From the NCBI RefSeq assembly GCF_000340215.1, contig NW_006921538.1:2957869-3021868 (forward strand): a DNA stretch of 64,000 nt. Reading direction: 5' to 3'. Numbering within the stretch: the stretch's first letter is position 1; every line of letters begins with the position of its first letter. The translations under genes and the position numbers were made by a program. The DNA is from Pseudocercospora fijiensis CIRAD86. Taxonomy: Eukaryota; Ascomycota; Dothideomycetes; Mycosphaerellales; Mycosphaerellaceae. The notes under the pieces were generated by a model. It ran no database searches. It was not told the DNA's origin and worked only from the letters and a program-made list of their open reading frames with translations. This document shows, piece after piece, positions 47,626 through 57,799 of this stretch.

Positions 47626-50600
47626 GGCTAACTACGCTCGCTGTCGTTACTATACGCTCACTGTCGCATCCGGAGATAACTTGTCGTCTTATTTCCTAGT
47701 ATAGAATGTATAAGGAAATCCTAATACTAGTTTTCTTAGCATAAACATATAAGTAGGGGATATATTCAAAATTCGAGAGAGGATAACAACTATAGAACAG
47801 AGGCTTCTAAAGGCAATAGCATACTTCGTAGAGGATAGATAGGTATAGAAGAGGAGATTAGACTAATATTATATATAGAAACAGCCCTAAGTCCTCCGTT
47901 TAAGCGCTAGGTTCTCCCTATATCCCCTTCTTCGACCTTACTACCTCTACTACTATATTAAGTCCTCCGCAATAGGGCCTTCGCATTAAGTCGCTTCTAG
48001 ACTCTAGTAGGCACCTTCCGCTTCTTTACTACCTTATTGTTTACCTTGTCTAAGCTCTTCTGTATCCTTATCTTCTTAGTTAGCTTAATCTTCCTCTTTC
48101 TAAGCGTTAGAAGTAACGGCTTATTATAGACCTAACTTAGTGTTATTGTCTCGTTACCGCTAAGCAATATAGCATTACTCGAAGGCTCTTAAGAGGTTGT
48201 AGAAGAATCTAACGGTTAGTTAATAGATAAGGAAGGCTTAGGCGCGGCGGAAGCCCTTAGCGTAGAGTCGTTGTCGCTGCTAATCTTAATCGCTACATTG
48301 TCGTCGTTATAGTCTTCTTCGGCGGTAGATTCTCGCTCGCTATCGCCTATTATATCTTTATTAGTTGCGTGTCTATAGTCGTCTATATTAAGACAGGTAT
48401 TGCTAGGTCTATAGCAGGCTTTAGAACATAGATAACTAGCCTTGCGGCAGTTACAGTGTCTAGTGCGGCATTAACTAATCGTATAGCGACAAGCGGTGTA
48501 TATAGTAAGTAGAATGTTAGCTTGTCGCTTAGCGGCATAAGACACGGTTATTACCTTGTTCTTATAGCCTATATAGACCGAGAAGTCGTTACAGAAGATA
48601 GAGTCCTTCTTATAGAAGTGCCTTGTATGCTAGTAGTGCTTAAGAAGCCCCTAAGGAGTTAGTAACTTGAACAGGGGCTTCTTATTGCCTTCTTCGTCCT
48701 TAAATTGCTCGATAACCTAGCAAGTAATAGAATTAGGTCTATTTAGCACCTTGTAGCGCTATAGTATCTAGAAGCCGACAATATTACTAAGTTAGAAGGT
48801 ACGTGGATTGCTGTATTTACGTAGGCGGTCGTCTTTAGCGTTTGCAGCCTCTTAAGCGGCTCGAATATAGTCTATAAGTATATTCTAAGAGTGGTCAATC
48901 TTAGCGGAAATGCTAGCACTCGAGATATAGGTAGTACGCCGTTGTTAGCTAGCTTAATACTACGCAGTTGAGTCGACTCTGTTAGCTTCTAGATGCTTAG
49001 GTACTTGCCGAGGCTGTTCTAGAAGTAGTAGTACACCTTAGTCTCGCTTAAACCGTAGTCTATCGCTAGACTATTTAATATTGTGTCTATCCGCCTCTTT
49101 AGTAGCGATACTAACAGTATTATCGTTAATCTCGTTAACTAGACGCAGGTCTTTAATGTTAAACAGGATGTTAGCATCTCCTTCCGTTACTATAGCGGAC
49201 AGAGCCTCGGAAATAATACGAGGTTACGTTAGAGGGTTACGATTAAAGAAGGCCTTAAAGGGTGTCATTTTAATCGCTAAATGCTACGTATTGTTATAGA
49301 TCCGAGCCGCCTTATATGCCGCTATAACCTACCCCCTAAGACCGAGTTGTAACTTAATAGCGGCTATTCTGCGTTTAAGAACACCGTTAGCTTGTTCGAC
49401 GAGGCCTTGCGACTAAGGATAATATAGCGCACCGTAAGCAATCTTCGTACTATAGGCTTGTAATAGCCGCTTAACAACACCCTTAAATTCCTTGCTATTA
49501 TCTATTTAATACAGTGCTGCAATGCCTACGAAACAGGCGAAGTCCTATATATAGAAGGCAACCTCGGCGGACTCCTTAGAAGTAAGGGCGTAGACTCGAC
49601 AGAACTTAGTTTTATAGTCTTTAAGATAGAGTAGGTAAAGGTAAGGGCCGTCGGGATTACTAGAGAAGTCTACCTATTAAAATGTTAGTAAAATAGGTGC
49701 CTAGGCCTCCGAGTTGCCCTTACGAGGTCTATTTGCACCCTACTAAGTGTCTTACTAGCAACAATATGTTCGAGTGGGTTACTAGTCTAAATCTTCGGCC
49801 TTATTGCTACTAAATTACATATATAGCAATACTTTAGCACCTCTTAGATATCCGCCTTCGTTATACTATAGAAGCGCTTATTTACTAGGTGTTATATTGC
49901 ACTATAACGAGCGTGTCTAAAGGCGCAGTGCTCGGTAGTAAGAATATGCCAAATCTCGTATTCTTAGATTACCTTCTTAGAAGAACCGTCCTTCTTAATA
50001 GTATACAAACGCGCCTCTTTAGTGTTGTATATAAAGCGCTTACGAGCCTATATCTTCTCGTTATATTCTTGCCTCGATAGTGTGTTATATCCGAGCGCTT
50101 TTAGTATAATCGCATCGTCTAATGTAACCTATTATAGTAGCCGCAAATAGCGCTCTCGAGTTACAAGAAGCTTATCCTTGCCGCTATTCTTCTTATCCTT
50201 CAAGTATTGCTAAAAAGCTAGTATTATAGAGGGCGGAAATAGATTAATACGAGTCGCTTCGTCGCTCTCGAAACTAGGTACAATAACGGTCTAATTCGGT
50301 CGCTGCGGTAGCGGTCGAAGAGGTATATTACGGTTCAATCGTATATAGAAACGAGTAGTATCTAGCGAGGTTGCGCGGAAGACGAGGCCTCTATTGCTAG
50401 CGTTAGTAGTAGAGGGTTATCGAGAAGCTATTTCTTCGAAGAAGCTAAAGTCGAATTAGTATAGTTAGAAGATCTAGCTTGCTAGATTTTAGCGTCTATT
50501 ATAGCACAACAATATACCTATATACTATAATTTCTAGATTAGAATACGTAACGAGACAAACATAATCGATTCCGCGTATACTAGTGCGATAATTATAGTG

Positions 50601-50737
50601 TTGTAGTATAGTATATAGATTATGGTTACTAAGCTAGGATATAGCTTCTACAGCTTAGCAACAAGCGCTTATAAACCGGATTGACTAGCAATACGGACTT
50701 CTACACGGACCTATAATAGCTAAACAACTCCTAGGAC
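47626..50737 (-). mobile_element. RIP-damaged element carrying an integrase-type transposase with a cysteine-rich tail
   Basis: About 3.1 kb of stop-rich sequence sitting between otherwise intact genes. One minus-strand protein can be followed from about 50100 to 47900. The inverted border words (tttggtcaaa(c/t)aaggc) at 47516 and, reversed, about 50790-50810 may be its terminal repeats, but exact ends and a target duplication were not found. The gypsy-integrase-like protein without RT suggests a Ginger-type DNA transposon; this is inference. Confidence 0.6.
48390..49930 (-). pseudogene. DDE integrase relic with HHCC finger and C-terminal CXC-like domain
   Basis: Minus strand, in order. HHCC finger about 49915-49810: HARYSAI, stop, HLVNKRFYSITKADI, stop, EVLKYCYIC. 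Core: RVQIDLV (first Asp, about 49740), SNPDGPYLYLLYLKDYKTKF, then IDNSKEFKGVVKRLL (second Asp) and SQGLVEQANGVLKRRIAAIK (Glu, about 49390). After 300 or so further residues a cysteine cluster at about 48510-48400 reads CRYTIS, stop, CRTRHCNCRKASYLC then SKACYRPSNTC, like tesmin/TSO1-type CXC domains. The integrase resembles that of KRBA2/SCAND3-like proteins. Stops at Trp/Gln show RIP inactivation. No RT or gag seen. Confidence 0.72.
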
Positions 50738-50855
50738 CTAATTAAAAGCGCTATATTTGATTAAAGTATGAACCTTGACCAAGGACGCCTTATTTGACCA
50801 AATTATGCTAATGAAAGTGGCCAGTTTGATCAAATAGGGCCATATTTGGCGTAAT
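50738..50855. repeat. Border repeat cluster (tttgatcaaat words)
   Basis: tttgattaaag, tttgaccaaatta and tttgatcaaatagggcc within 90 bases, inverted relative to 47516. The RIP-to-normal transition is here. Confidence 0.5.
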
Positions 50856-51459
50856 ACCAACGGACGGTGACAATGTACCCATGCGGCTGCGGCGACTATT
50901 GTAGCGACATCCACAAAAATTTGGCTCCCGCTCCTCAGCCTCAAGCGCCACAATCACTGGACTCACTTCCATACTGTCATTAAGTTATGTCTTTCAATCG
51001 GCTTGATGGCTTTTCATTGATTGCATCTACGACGAATGACAACGGCCAGCGCCCGGATAGCGAACGAAGTGGGCGTTCCACCTTGTGCTGAGCCATTTCA
51101 GAATAGACCACCAACACTCGGAGATTCTTCCGCTACCCACTCTCTACACCACAGTATGTTTTTCAGACAATGCTCGCTTGAGGATGAATCCTTTCCAGCT
51201 TTACTGGCTCTGTTGACATCGTGGCCGTCTGGCGGGCGGTGGCGAAGCCGCCACCTCAGCTAAGGCTTGGAATAGCCATGCTCAGTCCCATGCCGTCGAT
51301 TGGAATAACGCGGCATCGTGATGTTAGAGTGTGCCTCGTCTCTCAGATGGTCGGTTCCTGGCTTTCCACTGCAGCCTCTATCGAGTGCTTTAATACAACC
51401 GTATCTGCCGCAAGAATGTGTACTATCATCACCTCGAACTCTGATCCTCAAACGCCAAC
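50856..51459 (+). promoter_or_regulatory. Upstream region of the GMC oxidoreductase gene
   Basis: About 600 bp of ordinary composition between the dead integrase element and the GMC start codon. Several overlapping short open stretches at 51021-51460 have no recognisable product and are not called. No specific element recognised. Confidence 0.4.
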
Positions 51460-53473
51460 ATGAACTCTCTGCTCAGCGCCGCCGGGCTGGTTTTGACTCT
51501 TGCTTCCATCTCACTAGCAGCACCTTTCCAATACAACAAGAATCTGTCGCCCCGCAACAGTGTTCAAGCAAGTCCTGGGGCAGCGACCTACGACTACGTT
51601 ATTGTCGGAGGCGGTACCGCTGGCCTGGCCATGGCCGCAAGACTCTCAGAGAAGGGCTCGAGAAGTGTGGCAGTCATCGAAGCTGGCACGTACTACGAGA
51701 GCTTTGGAAATACGAGTGAAATCCCGCTCTTTGACACGTTATGGACCGGCAAAGATCCAGAAGACACAAACCCCAATGTGGACTGGGGCTTTGTCACCAT
51801 CCCGCAGAAGGTCAGTAACTGTAATTCTTGAGGCTTGAGACATATGAGTCTGACTTTGCATGACAGGGAGTTTTCGATGCAGAGATCCACTACCCTCGAG
51901 GAAAATGTCTGGGAGGCAGCAGCGCCCGTAACTACATGGGCTATCTCAGAGCCACGAAAGGCTCGTACCAACAGTGGGCCAACATGGTCGGGGACAACTC
52001 GTACACATACGACAACTGGTTGCCCTACTTCAAAAAGAGTCTCGATTTCAACCCTCCGGACATGAGCAAGCGAGCATTGAACGCCACACCGCAATATGAT
52101 TCCGGCAGTCTTGGAAGGGGTGGTCCCCTCTCCATCACCTTCCCCAACTACGCTCAGGCAATCTCCTCGTGGGTCCAGAAGGGCATGCAAGAAGTTGGTA
52201 TCGCGGTCAGCAGCGGCATCACAAGTGGAGTCCTCATGGGCTCTTCCTATGTCATCGCAACCCTCCAGGGCAATCAGAAGCGCGAGTCGTCCTCGACTGC
52301 GTTCTTGACTCCTGCAGCAAGTCGGTCCAACTTGAAAATCTACACCAACACTATGGCAAAGAAGATTGTCTTCTCAAACAAGACCGCAAAAGGGGTCCTT
52401 GTTTCGACTGGAAGCCAACAATTTACCTTGTCGGCCAAACGCGAAGTGATCCTCGCGGCGGGAGCTTTCCAATCGCCTCAACTGTTGATGGTCTCCGGTG
52501 TTGGCTCTGCTGCCACCCTCTCCAAATACAACATCCCCGTCATCGCGGACCGTCCTGGTGTAGGTCAAAACTTGCAGGATCATATCCTGATGGGGCCTAG
52601 CTACCGCGTCAATGTCATCACAGCATCGGCCATGGCGGACCCTGCCTTTGCCGCTCAGGCGGCGAATCTTTTCAACACGCAACAATCAGGTATCTTGACC
52701 AGTCCCGTGGGCGACTTTGGTGGCTGGGAAAAGCTACCTTCGCGTCTGCGCAGCACTCTTTCCTCGACCACACGATCAGTCCTCAGTTCGCTTCCGTCAG
52801 ATTGGCCTGATATTGAGTTCCTCAGTATGGGCGGCTTCTTGGGATACCAAGAGAACGGAGCTCAACCAACAGACGGATACAATTACGCTACTGTTGCTAT
52901 TGCACTGCAGGCTCCTCAGTCACGCGGCTCAGTCAGCATTAGCAGTGCCGACACAAGCGATGCGCCCGTCATTGATCCCCGATGGTTATCTAGCCCAATA
53001 GATCAAGAAGTCGCTTTAGCTGGTTACAAACGCGTGCGCGAAATTTTCGCTACGAAGGCCATCACCCCAGCCTTGATTGGCCAGGAATACTTCCCTGGTC
53101 CTCAGGTACGTGATTTGTGTCTTGTGTCTCTTTTTGCAAATACATGCGGCTGATGTTGAACAACAGGTCTCCTCGGATGCCGAACTGCTCCAACTGATTA
53201 AGAAATCTGTTGGTTCTGTGTTCCACGCTTCGTGTACTTGCGCCATGGGTCGGAAAGATGACAAGAATGCCGTCGTCGATTCGAATGCCAATGTCATCGG
53301 CGTGAAGGGACTTCGTGTGGTTGACGCAAGTGCTTTCCCTTTCTTGCCTCCGGGGCATCCTATGGCTACAGTCTGTGAGTTTCTACCATCTTGCAGCATC
53401 TGAGTGTCCCGCCCCACTGACAGACATAGATGCCTTGGCCGAGAAGATCGCCGCTCAGATCTTGCGCTCGTGA
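51460..53473 (+). CDS. Secreted GMC-family FAD oxidoreductase
   Basis: Four exons: 51460-51810, 51867-53105, 53167-53374, 53430-53473. Introns are 56, 61 and 55 nt (donors gtcagt, gtacgt, gtgagt); product 613 aa. Residues 1-20 (MNSLLSAAGLVLTLASISLA) are a signal peptide. FAD-binding TYDYVIVGGGTAGLAMAARL starts near residue 43; GMC signature 1 PRGKCLGGSSARNYMGYLR at about 127-145, restored exactly by splicing intron 1; GMC signature 2-like GAFQSPQLLMVSGVG follows. Catalytic region HASCTCAMG (His 550) and PPGHPMATV (His 594), restored across intron 3. The HASCTCxMG and GHP forms are those of the aryl-alcohol/versicolorin-B-synthase/patulin-synthase branch, which oxidise or cyclise small secondary metabolites outside the cytosol. 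Substrate unknown; the neighbours suggest a tailoring step. Intact, no RIP bias. Confidence 0.93.
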
Positions 53474-54157
53474 TTTCCAAACCACTATCAAATCAGCATT
53501 GAATATTGACAGTGTTTGGCGATTTCACACTGCAAGTCCAATTTTGAGATGATCGATACAAGAGATTTTCGGATGTATATATTGTATAGGGCGTTTACGA
53601 ATGGAAGGTTTTTTTTGATTACAATCCTCTCTAAAAATGTTGATATGTTGAACCTATGTTGGCAACTTGTGCCGCTATCTTGTTTTTGATATTTTCAATC
53701 AAGATGTTGCCATGATAGCATTTGCCGAAAGTGACACCTTATATGCTAAGTCACGAGTCAATCCAAGCAGAAGTATGTCACATATCTTATACATTTATCA
53801 TTAAGCGGAATTCCGTCCACAGTTCCTGCCAGTCATGTTCATTTAGAAGGTGAGCATGCCACGATACCCATTTCAGGTCGAAATGAAGTTGAGCTTGCTC
53901 GCTTTCATTCTCGAATGCATATAAATTCCTGTGTAAAGGGTCAGGGCCTGCAATTTCTGCAATCTGTACATACTAACGTGATTTATGACTTCAGAGTCAG
54001 GTTTGGCTCTCCTCGGAGTAAGAAAGTATACTTTTGAAACCAATGCACACACCACAAGTCCACTCTAAGCTATGACACTCTAAGACTCCAGGTGCTTCGT
54101 ACTCGGGCAATCATGAAGGTAAATCGCGTGATCCAGCCATCATCGATTGACGTCTTC
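53474..54157. other. Convergent 3' intergenic region
   Basis: About 680 bp between the 3' ends of the GMC and MFS genes. Normal composition with short T-runs (tttttttg near 53610). No gene seen; a 60-residue minus open stretch at 53873-54055 is not supported. Confidence 0.5.
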
Positions 54158-56285
54158 TCACATCGCGACAGCAGGCGTCATCTTGACCATCTGTGAAAGT
54201 ATGTTAGTGTCATGTAAGACGCGTGGAACTCAAATGACATACTCTCAGACCAAGCGAAGCTCCAATACCGACAGCAGCAGCGACATAGACGGGGATGAAA
54301 CTGTCACAGCGATTCGGGTTAGCCATGGACGAACTATGCGGTTTGTTCTAGTCAAGACCAGATACTGACACTTTCGCCATCGACTCAACGATGATACTGA
54401 GGGTTTGGGCACGTTGCGTGGAGTCTAGGGATGCCAGAAACTCTCCACTCAGACCGAGTAAGGCTGCTTGGAGTTCTGTCCTTGAGTAGTCGACGAGCAG
54501 TGATTGCAAGCTTTCGAGGGCGGTGTTCACGAATATTGTGCCACAGATCGACAAGGCTAGAGAAACACTGAGCAATTGAGCTAGAGAAATGTCAGCAACT
54601 TGATGCATGGACTCGGTGGAGAGCATTATTTGGAAAGAGATACCAATCATGATGAACGCAATACCCGATGACATGAGTTCAGGTTTTGTAATCGCTTGAA
54701 TGACAGAAAATCCAGACTGCATGCCACATCCAGATCCTATGCCGAGTAGGACAGAGTATCCATAGATGTGTGCCATTGATGTATTGACGTCAATGAATGC
54801 TAGCAAAAGGCATATCAGTATCTCGATTGAGTCAATGATCGAGTGAGAGTAAGTGTCGAACTTACAGAAGAGAACACCAGCGACTAGCACCTGCAAGCTG
54901 CCAGCCAGGAACCATGGCATATAGTATCCACCTTTGGACAAGTAACTGCCGTTGACCATGATCATAAAAGTGATTGTGATGATGAGCGGGAGTAAACGCA
55001 CACCAGACTGGAGCGGCGAGTCGCCTCGTGTGAATTGAAAGTACGTTGGGATATAGTAGATTGGGATGAAGCCGGCAGAGTTGAAGGTAGCTGTCAAGAC
55101 GAACAGGAGAATTGCTTCTCGATCCCGGAGAAGCGTGGCCGGAAATAGGCGAGTTGTCTTGGGGGTGAGAAATGTCGCTCGTTGTTGGAAAACGAATGCT
55201 GCAAGAAGAACCCCAGCGAGGACGAACGGCACAATGGTTGCCGCACTCTTCCAAGCATAGAGGGTGCCTCCAAAATTGACGCCCATGACCAGGCAGACAA
55301 GACATCCGATGCTGAGGACTGTACCAGGTGCATCGATCTGTGCAAAGCGGGCGAGTATGGTTCGCCCAGGCTGTGGCCTGTAGCTTGGAATGAGGAAGAG
55401 ATAGACTGGACTCAGCAGGCCGATCAAGCAGAGGTTGATGTAGAAGCCCCATCGCCATGTTGCGCTCGAATCAGCAAATGCGCCACCAATGAGAGGACCG
55501 ATGACATTTCCGATACCGAAGATAAGGCCGCTGTGAGGGTCAGAAATCTATGCTGACGACAAAGAAATTGACGTGCTCCAGAAAATGACCGAGACTTACA
55601 CGAGCCCTAAGTACATGGGCTTTTCCTTGCCGGTCGTGTTACATGACAACAATGTCATAACGCCCAGGTAGATCCCGATGCCGCCAATGCCAGCGATGAC
55701 ACGACCGACAATGAAAGCGTCAATGCTCGGCGCTGCACCGCACACAGCGGAGCCGATCAAGAAGAGAAGAATGCAAGTGATGTACAGCTTCTTTGCATCA
55801 AACAGGGCGTACATGCTGCCGAAGGGGAGTACAGAACAGACGCCTCCGATCATGAACCTGCTGTTGTGTCAGTCGGTTTTCCAAAGGCCAAAGACCCCGG
55901 GACTCACGAGACTGAGAGCCATGGCAACTTGTCTATTCCACCCATGTCTCTCACAATGACCTATACCCTTGTGAGCTTCATGTTTTACAAATGCGGTCAG
56001 GTCTATTCACGAACGGGAATGACATCGGCGGTGATGGTGTTGTCCAGAGCATAGAGCAACACGCTCGACAAGATGCTGAGTACAACAAGAAACCACTGTA
56101 ACCATATGAGTATGTAGTTCTGATTTTTGGAACCACGCAGATGTTACCTTGAGTCCTCTGAGCGTTCGAATCTCAGGTAGTTCGCTCGGTGGTTCTGACG
56201 CAGTGCTTGCAAGAAATTCAACATCGTGGGCGATGAGATGGGTAGGTTGGGCGTCTGAAAGAGACGGCTTTTCTGCTGGACCCAT
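54158..56285 (-). CDS. MFS drug/metabolite efflux transporter (DHA2-like)
   Basis: Nine exons proposed: 56285-56148, 56095-56015, 55960-55908, 55857-55600, 55530-54866, 54799-54644, 54580-54370, 54300-54243, 54190-54158. Eight introns of 50-69 nt; product 550 aa, open across every junction. A hydrophilic 46-residue N-terminus is followed by WFLVVLSILSSVLLYALDNT and ITADVIP, the DHA2 LDxTIV motif of the first helix, then GIDKLPWL. Next come GRVIAGIGGIGIYLG (motif C-like region) and NVIGPLIGGAFADSSATWRW then GFYINL. About 14 membrane helices are expected from the family. The last helix FIPVYVAAAVGIGASLGLR is only recovered by splicing intron 7 (gtcagt...gacag), and intron 8 has textbook gtatgt, cactaac and tttcacag signals. 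Likely plasma-membrane exporter of the pathway product (inference from neighbours). Donors of introns 1 and 2 (gtaaca, gttcgt) are weaker and should be checked. Confidence 0.88.
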
Positions 56286-56456
56286 TGTGGGCGCTTCTAT
56301 GATCTGGTAAAGAGAGTGCTGCAAAACAAGAGCAGCGTGATGGAAATTACATGGAAGTATGGAGGCTTGTACAGATTGAAGACGCCTGGGCTCCGGATGA
56401 GTTGACAATTCCGCGAGGCCGGAAGCAGCCTTGTAATGGCGTAGAGCCCCTAAATC
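56286..56456 (-). promoter_or_regulatory. Proximal upstream region of the MFS gene
   Basis: Only 170 bp separate the start codon from the transposon at 56457, so the promoter probably includes or abuts that insertion. No motif assigned. Ends with cctaaatc, the left target duplication. Confidence 0.45.
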
Positions 56457-57339
56457 CTACCTCCATTCAGGCGCCCCGCTTTGTAGGCTTGCATGCACCT
56501 TCCACCTTCCACCTTCCACCGTCTATACGTATTTGTTTCTATTCTCGCTCGTTCTTACATCATCTGCACTAATATGTATCTGGTTAGCGGTCTATGCTGA
56601 GCCTACAGCGAAGCGCCTGAAAGAAAACCGTGCGGCTCCTATACAACCGTCCGGTATACAAACGAGAATTCGAATTTATAGAAGCACAACCATATATTAG
56701 ATAGACAAACCCAAAAAAGCTGTTCTGCGCAATGATAAGAAGAAGAATTGTCTTCATACAAGCCTATCGCTAATATTAGTACTGTAGGCTCTATCTTCTG
56801 TATACTAAGGCCAGTTGTCCGTACGATTCCTAGGTTTCCCGTAGATTTCCTCGGCTTCTAGGACGTAATACGACCATTCAGTACCAACAACTCTTGTATA
56901 ATACGAAGGGGCCCTTCTATACATCTGTAGCTCGGCCCTCCAGGTGTTCAGGTCTCGGGGTATACACGTTGTTGCTGCTGTCTTGCCCTCGAGGGCAAAT
57001 GCCAAGACTTTTGTCGCAATTTAGTCCAGCTCAGAAGGTCTCCTATAGCAGCAGCACACAGGCTCGATATAGACTGTATAGTTGAGGCTCTTGTATGCCT
57101 TCTTCCAAGCGATCTCCAAGTGCTATGTAGACTACAAAGTCGTGTTGCTATCGAGTTATAGCCTTCGAGGGCAAACAGCTGTTTTCTGTAGGCTGGTTTG
57201 GCCCGGTTTGTTCTCAGGCTTGTAGGAGAAGAATTAGTTGTGTGTCGTTGAAATGTCGTAAAAGTCCCATCAAATGTTAATGAAAGTCGATGTGACGTAA
57301 TTCTTCATCCCGCAAGCCTGAATGGAGGTAGCCTAAATC
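56449..57339. mobile_element. 875-bp non-autonomous hAT-like element (MITE)
   Basis: A 16-bp perfect inverted repeat: CTACCTCCATTCAGGC at 56457-56472 and its complement gcctgaatggaggtag at 57316-57331. It is bordered by the identical 8 bases CCTAAATC at 56449-56456 and 57332-57339. An 8-bp duplication with short inverted ends is the hAT signature. Inside there is no transposase; the short open stretches are not convincing. Contains three ccttccac units near the left end. The middle (56690-57170) has some TAG-rich RIP-like patches. It lies just upstream of the transporter gene. Confidence 0.88.
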
Positions 57340-57523
57340 CGTGTTTGCACGCGTTTGACAACAGAGCTTACAGTAGAATAGCAATCCAGCGGGCTCAGCC
57401 GCACAGCTATTGATAGCTTGGAGTGCTCACGTACCTCCTACTGTGTTTGTAACTTTGTGCAGACGGCGTGCCCTCAGCTAGCCACACAAGGACCGCACCT
57501 CACGGCCGGCAAGCCCGATCCAG
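57340..57523. other. Spacer between the MITE and copia C
   Basis: Normal composition, no gene. Ends with tccag directly before the LTR, the expected 5-bp target site; its partner lies beyond the window. Confidence 0.5.
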
Positions 57524-57690
57524 TGTGACGCGTCAGCTCAGTCACATAACAAGCACGTGACTTCTTGGCTTGAAGAATTTTCATTGTATTTTAGACCATA
57601 GAATAGAGCAGAATATAGGCAATTAACGAAGCCAATTCAACCGCCGGCAATGCAGTATTACGTAAGTAATCCACTGCGCTGTACGTAATA
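57524..57690 (+). repeat. Copia C 5' LTR
   Basis: 167 bp, tgtgacgcgtcagctcag to gtacgtaata. In the first 70 or so bases it keeps CA/TG where the 3' copy has TA (gtcacat/gttatat, gcacgtgac/gtacgtaac, cttggctt/cttagctt). Further right the difference reverses in two places (aatataggcaatta versus aacataggcaatca). Confidence 0.93.
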
Positions 57691-57703
57691 GTTATAAGCC
57701 CGG
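57691..57703 (+). other. Primer-binding site of copia C
   Basis: gttataagcccgg, identical to the site after the copia B 5' LTR; half initiator tRNA-Met type. Confidence 0.65.
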
Positions 57704-57799
57704 ATTTAATCCGCGGTATTAGAGACTTCTATAGCAGGAAAGAATTTTTCTATCCTATAAGACCTTTAACAATCGACAATAATAGACAGTCTTAACGGC

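Noticed and set aside
51021..51719. Short plus frames upstream of and overlapping the GMC start
   Set aside because: No motif; the later ones overlap GMC exon 1 in other frames.
56805..57005. 66-residue minus frame inside the 875-bp element
   Set aside because: No known motif, and the surrounding sequence is partly RIP-like; not enough to call a gene.
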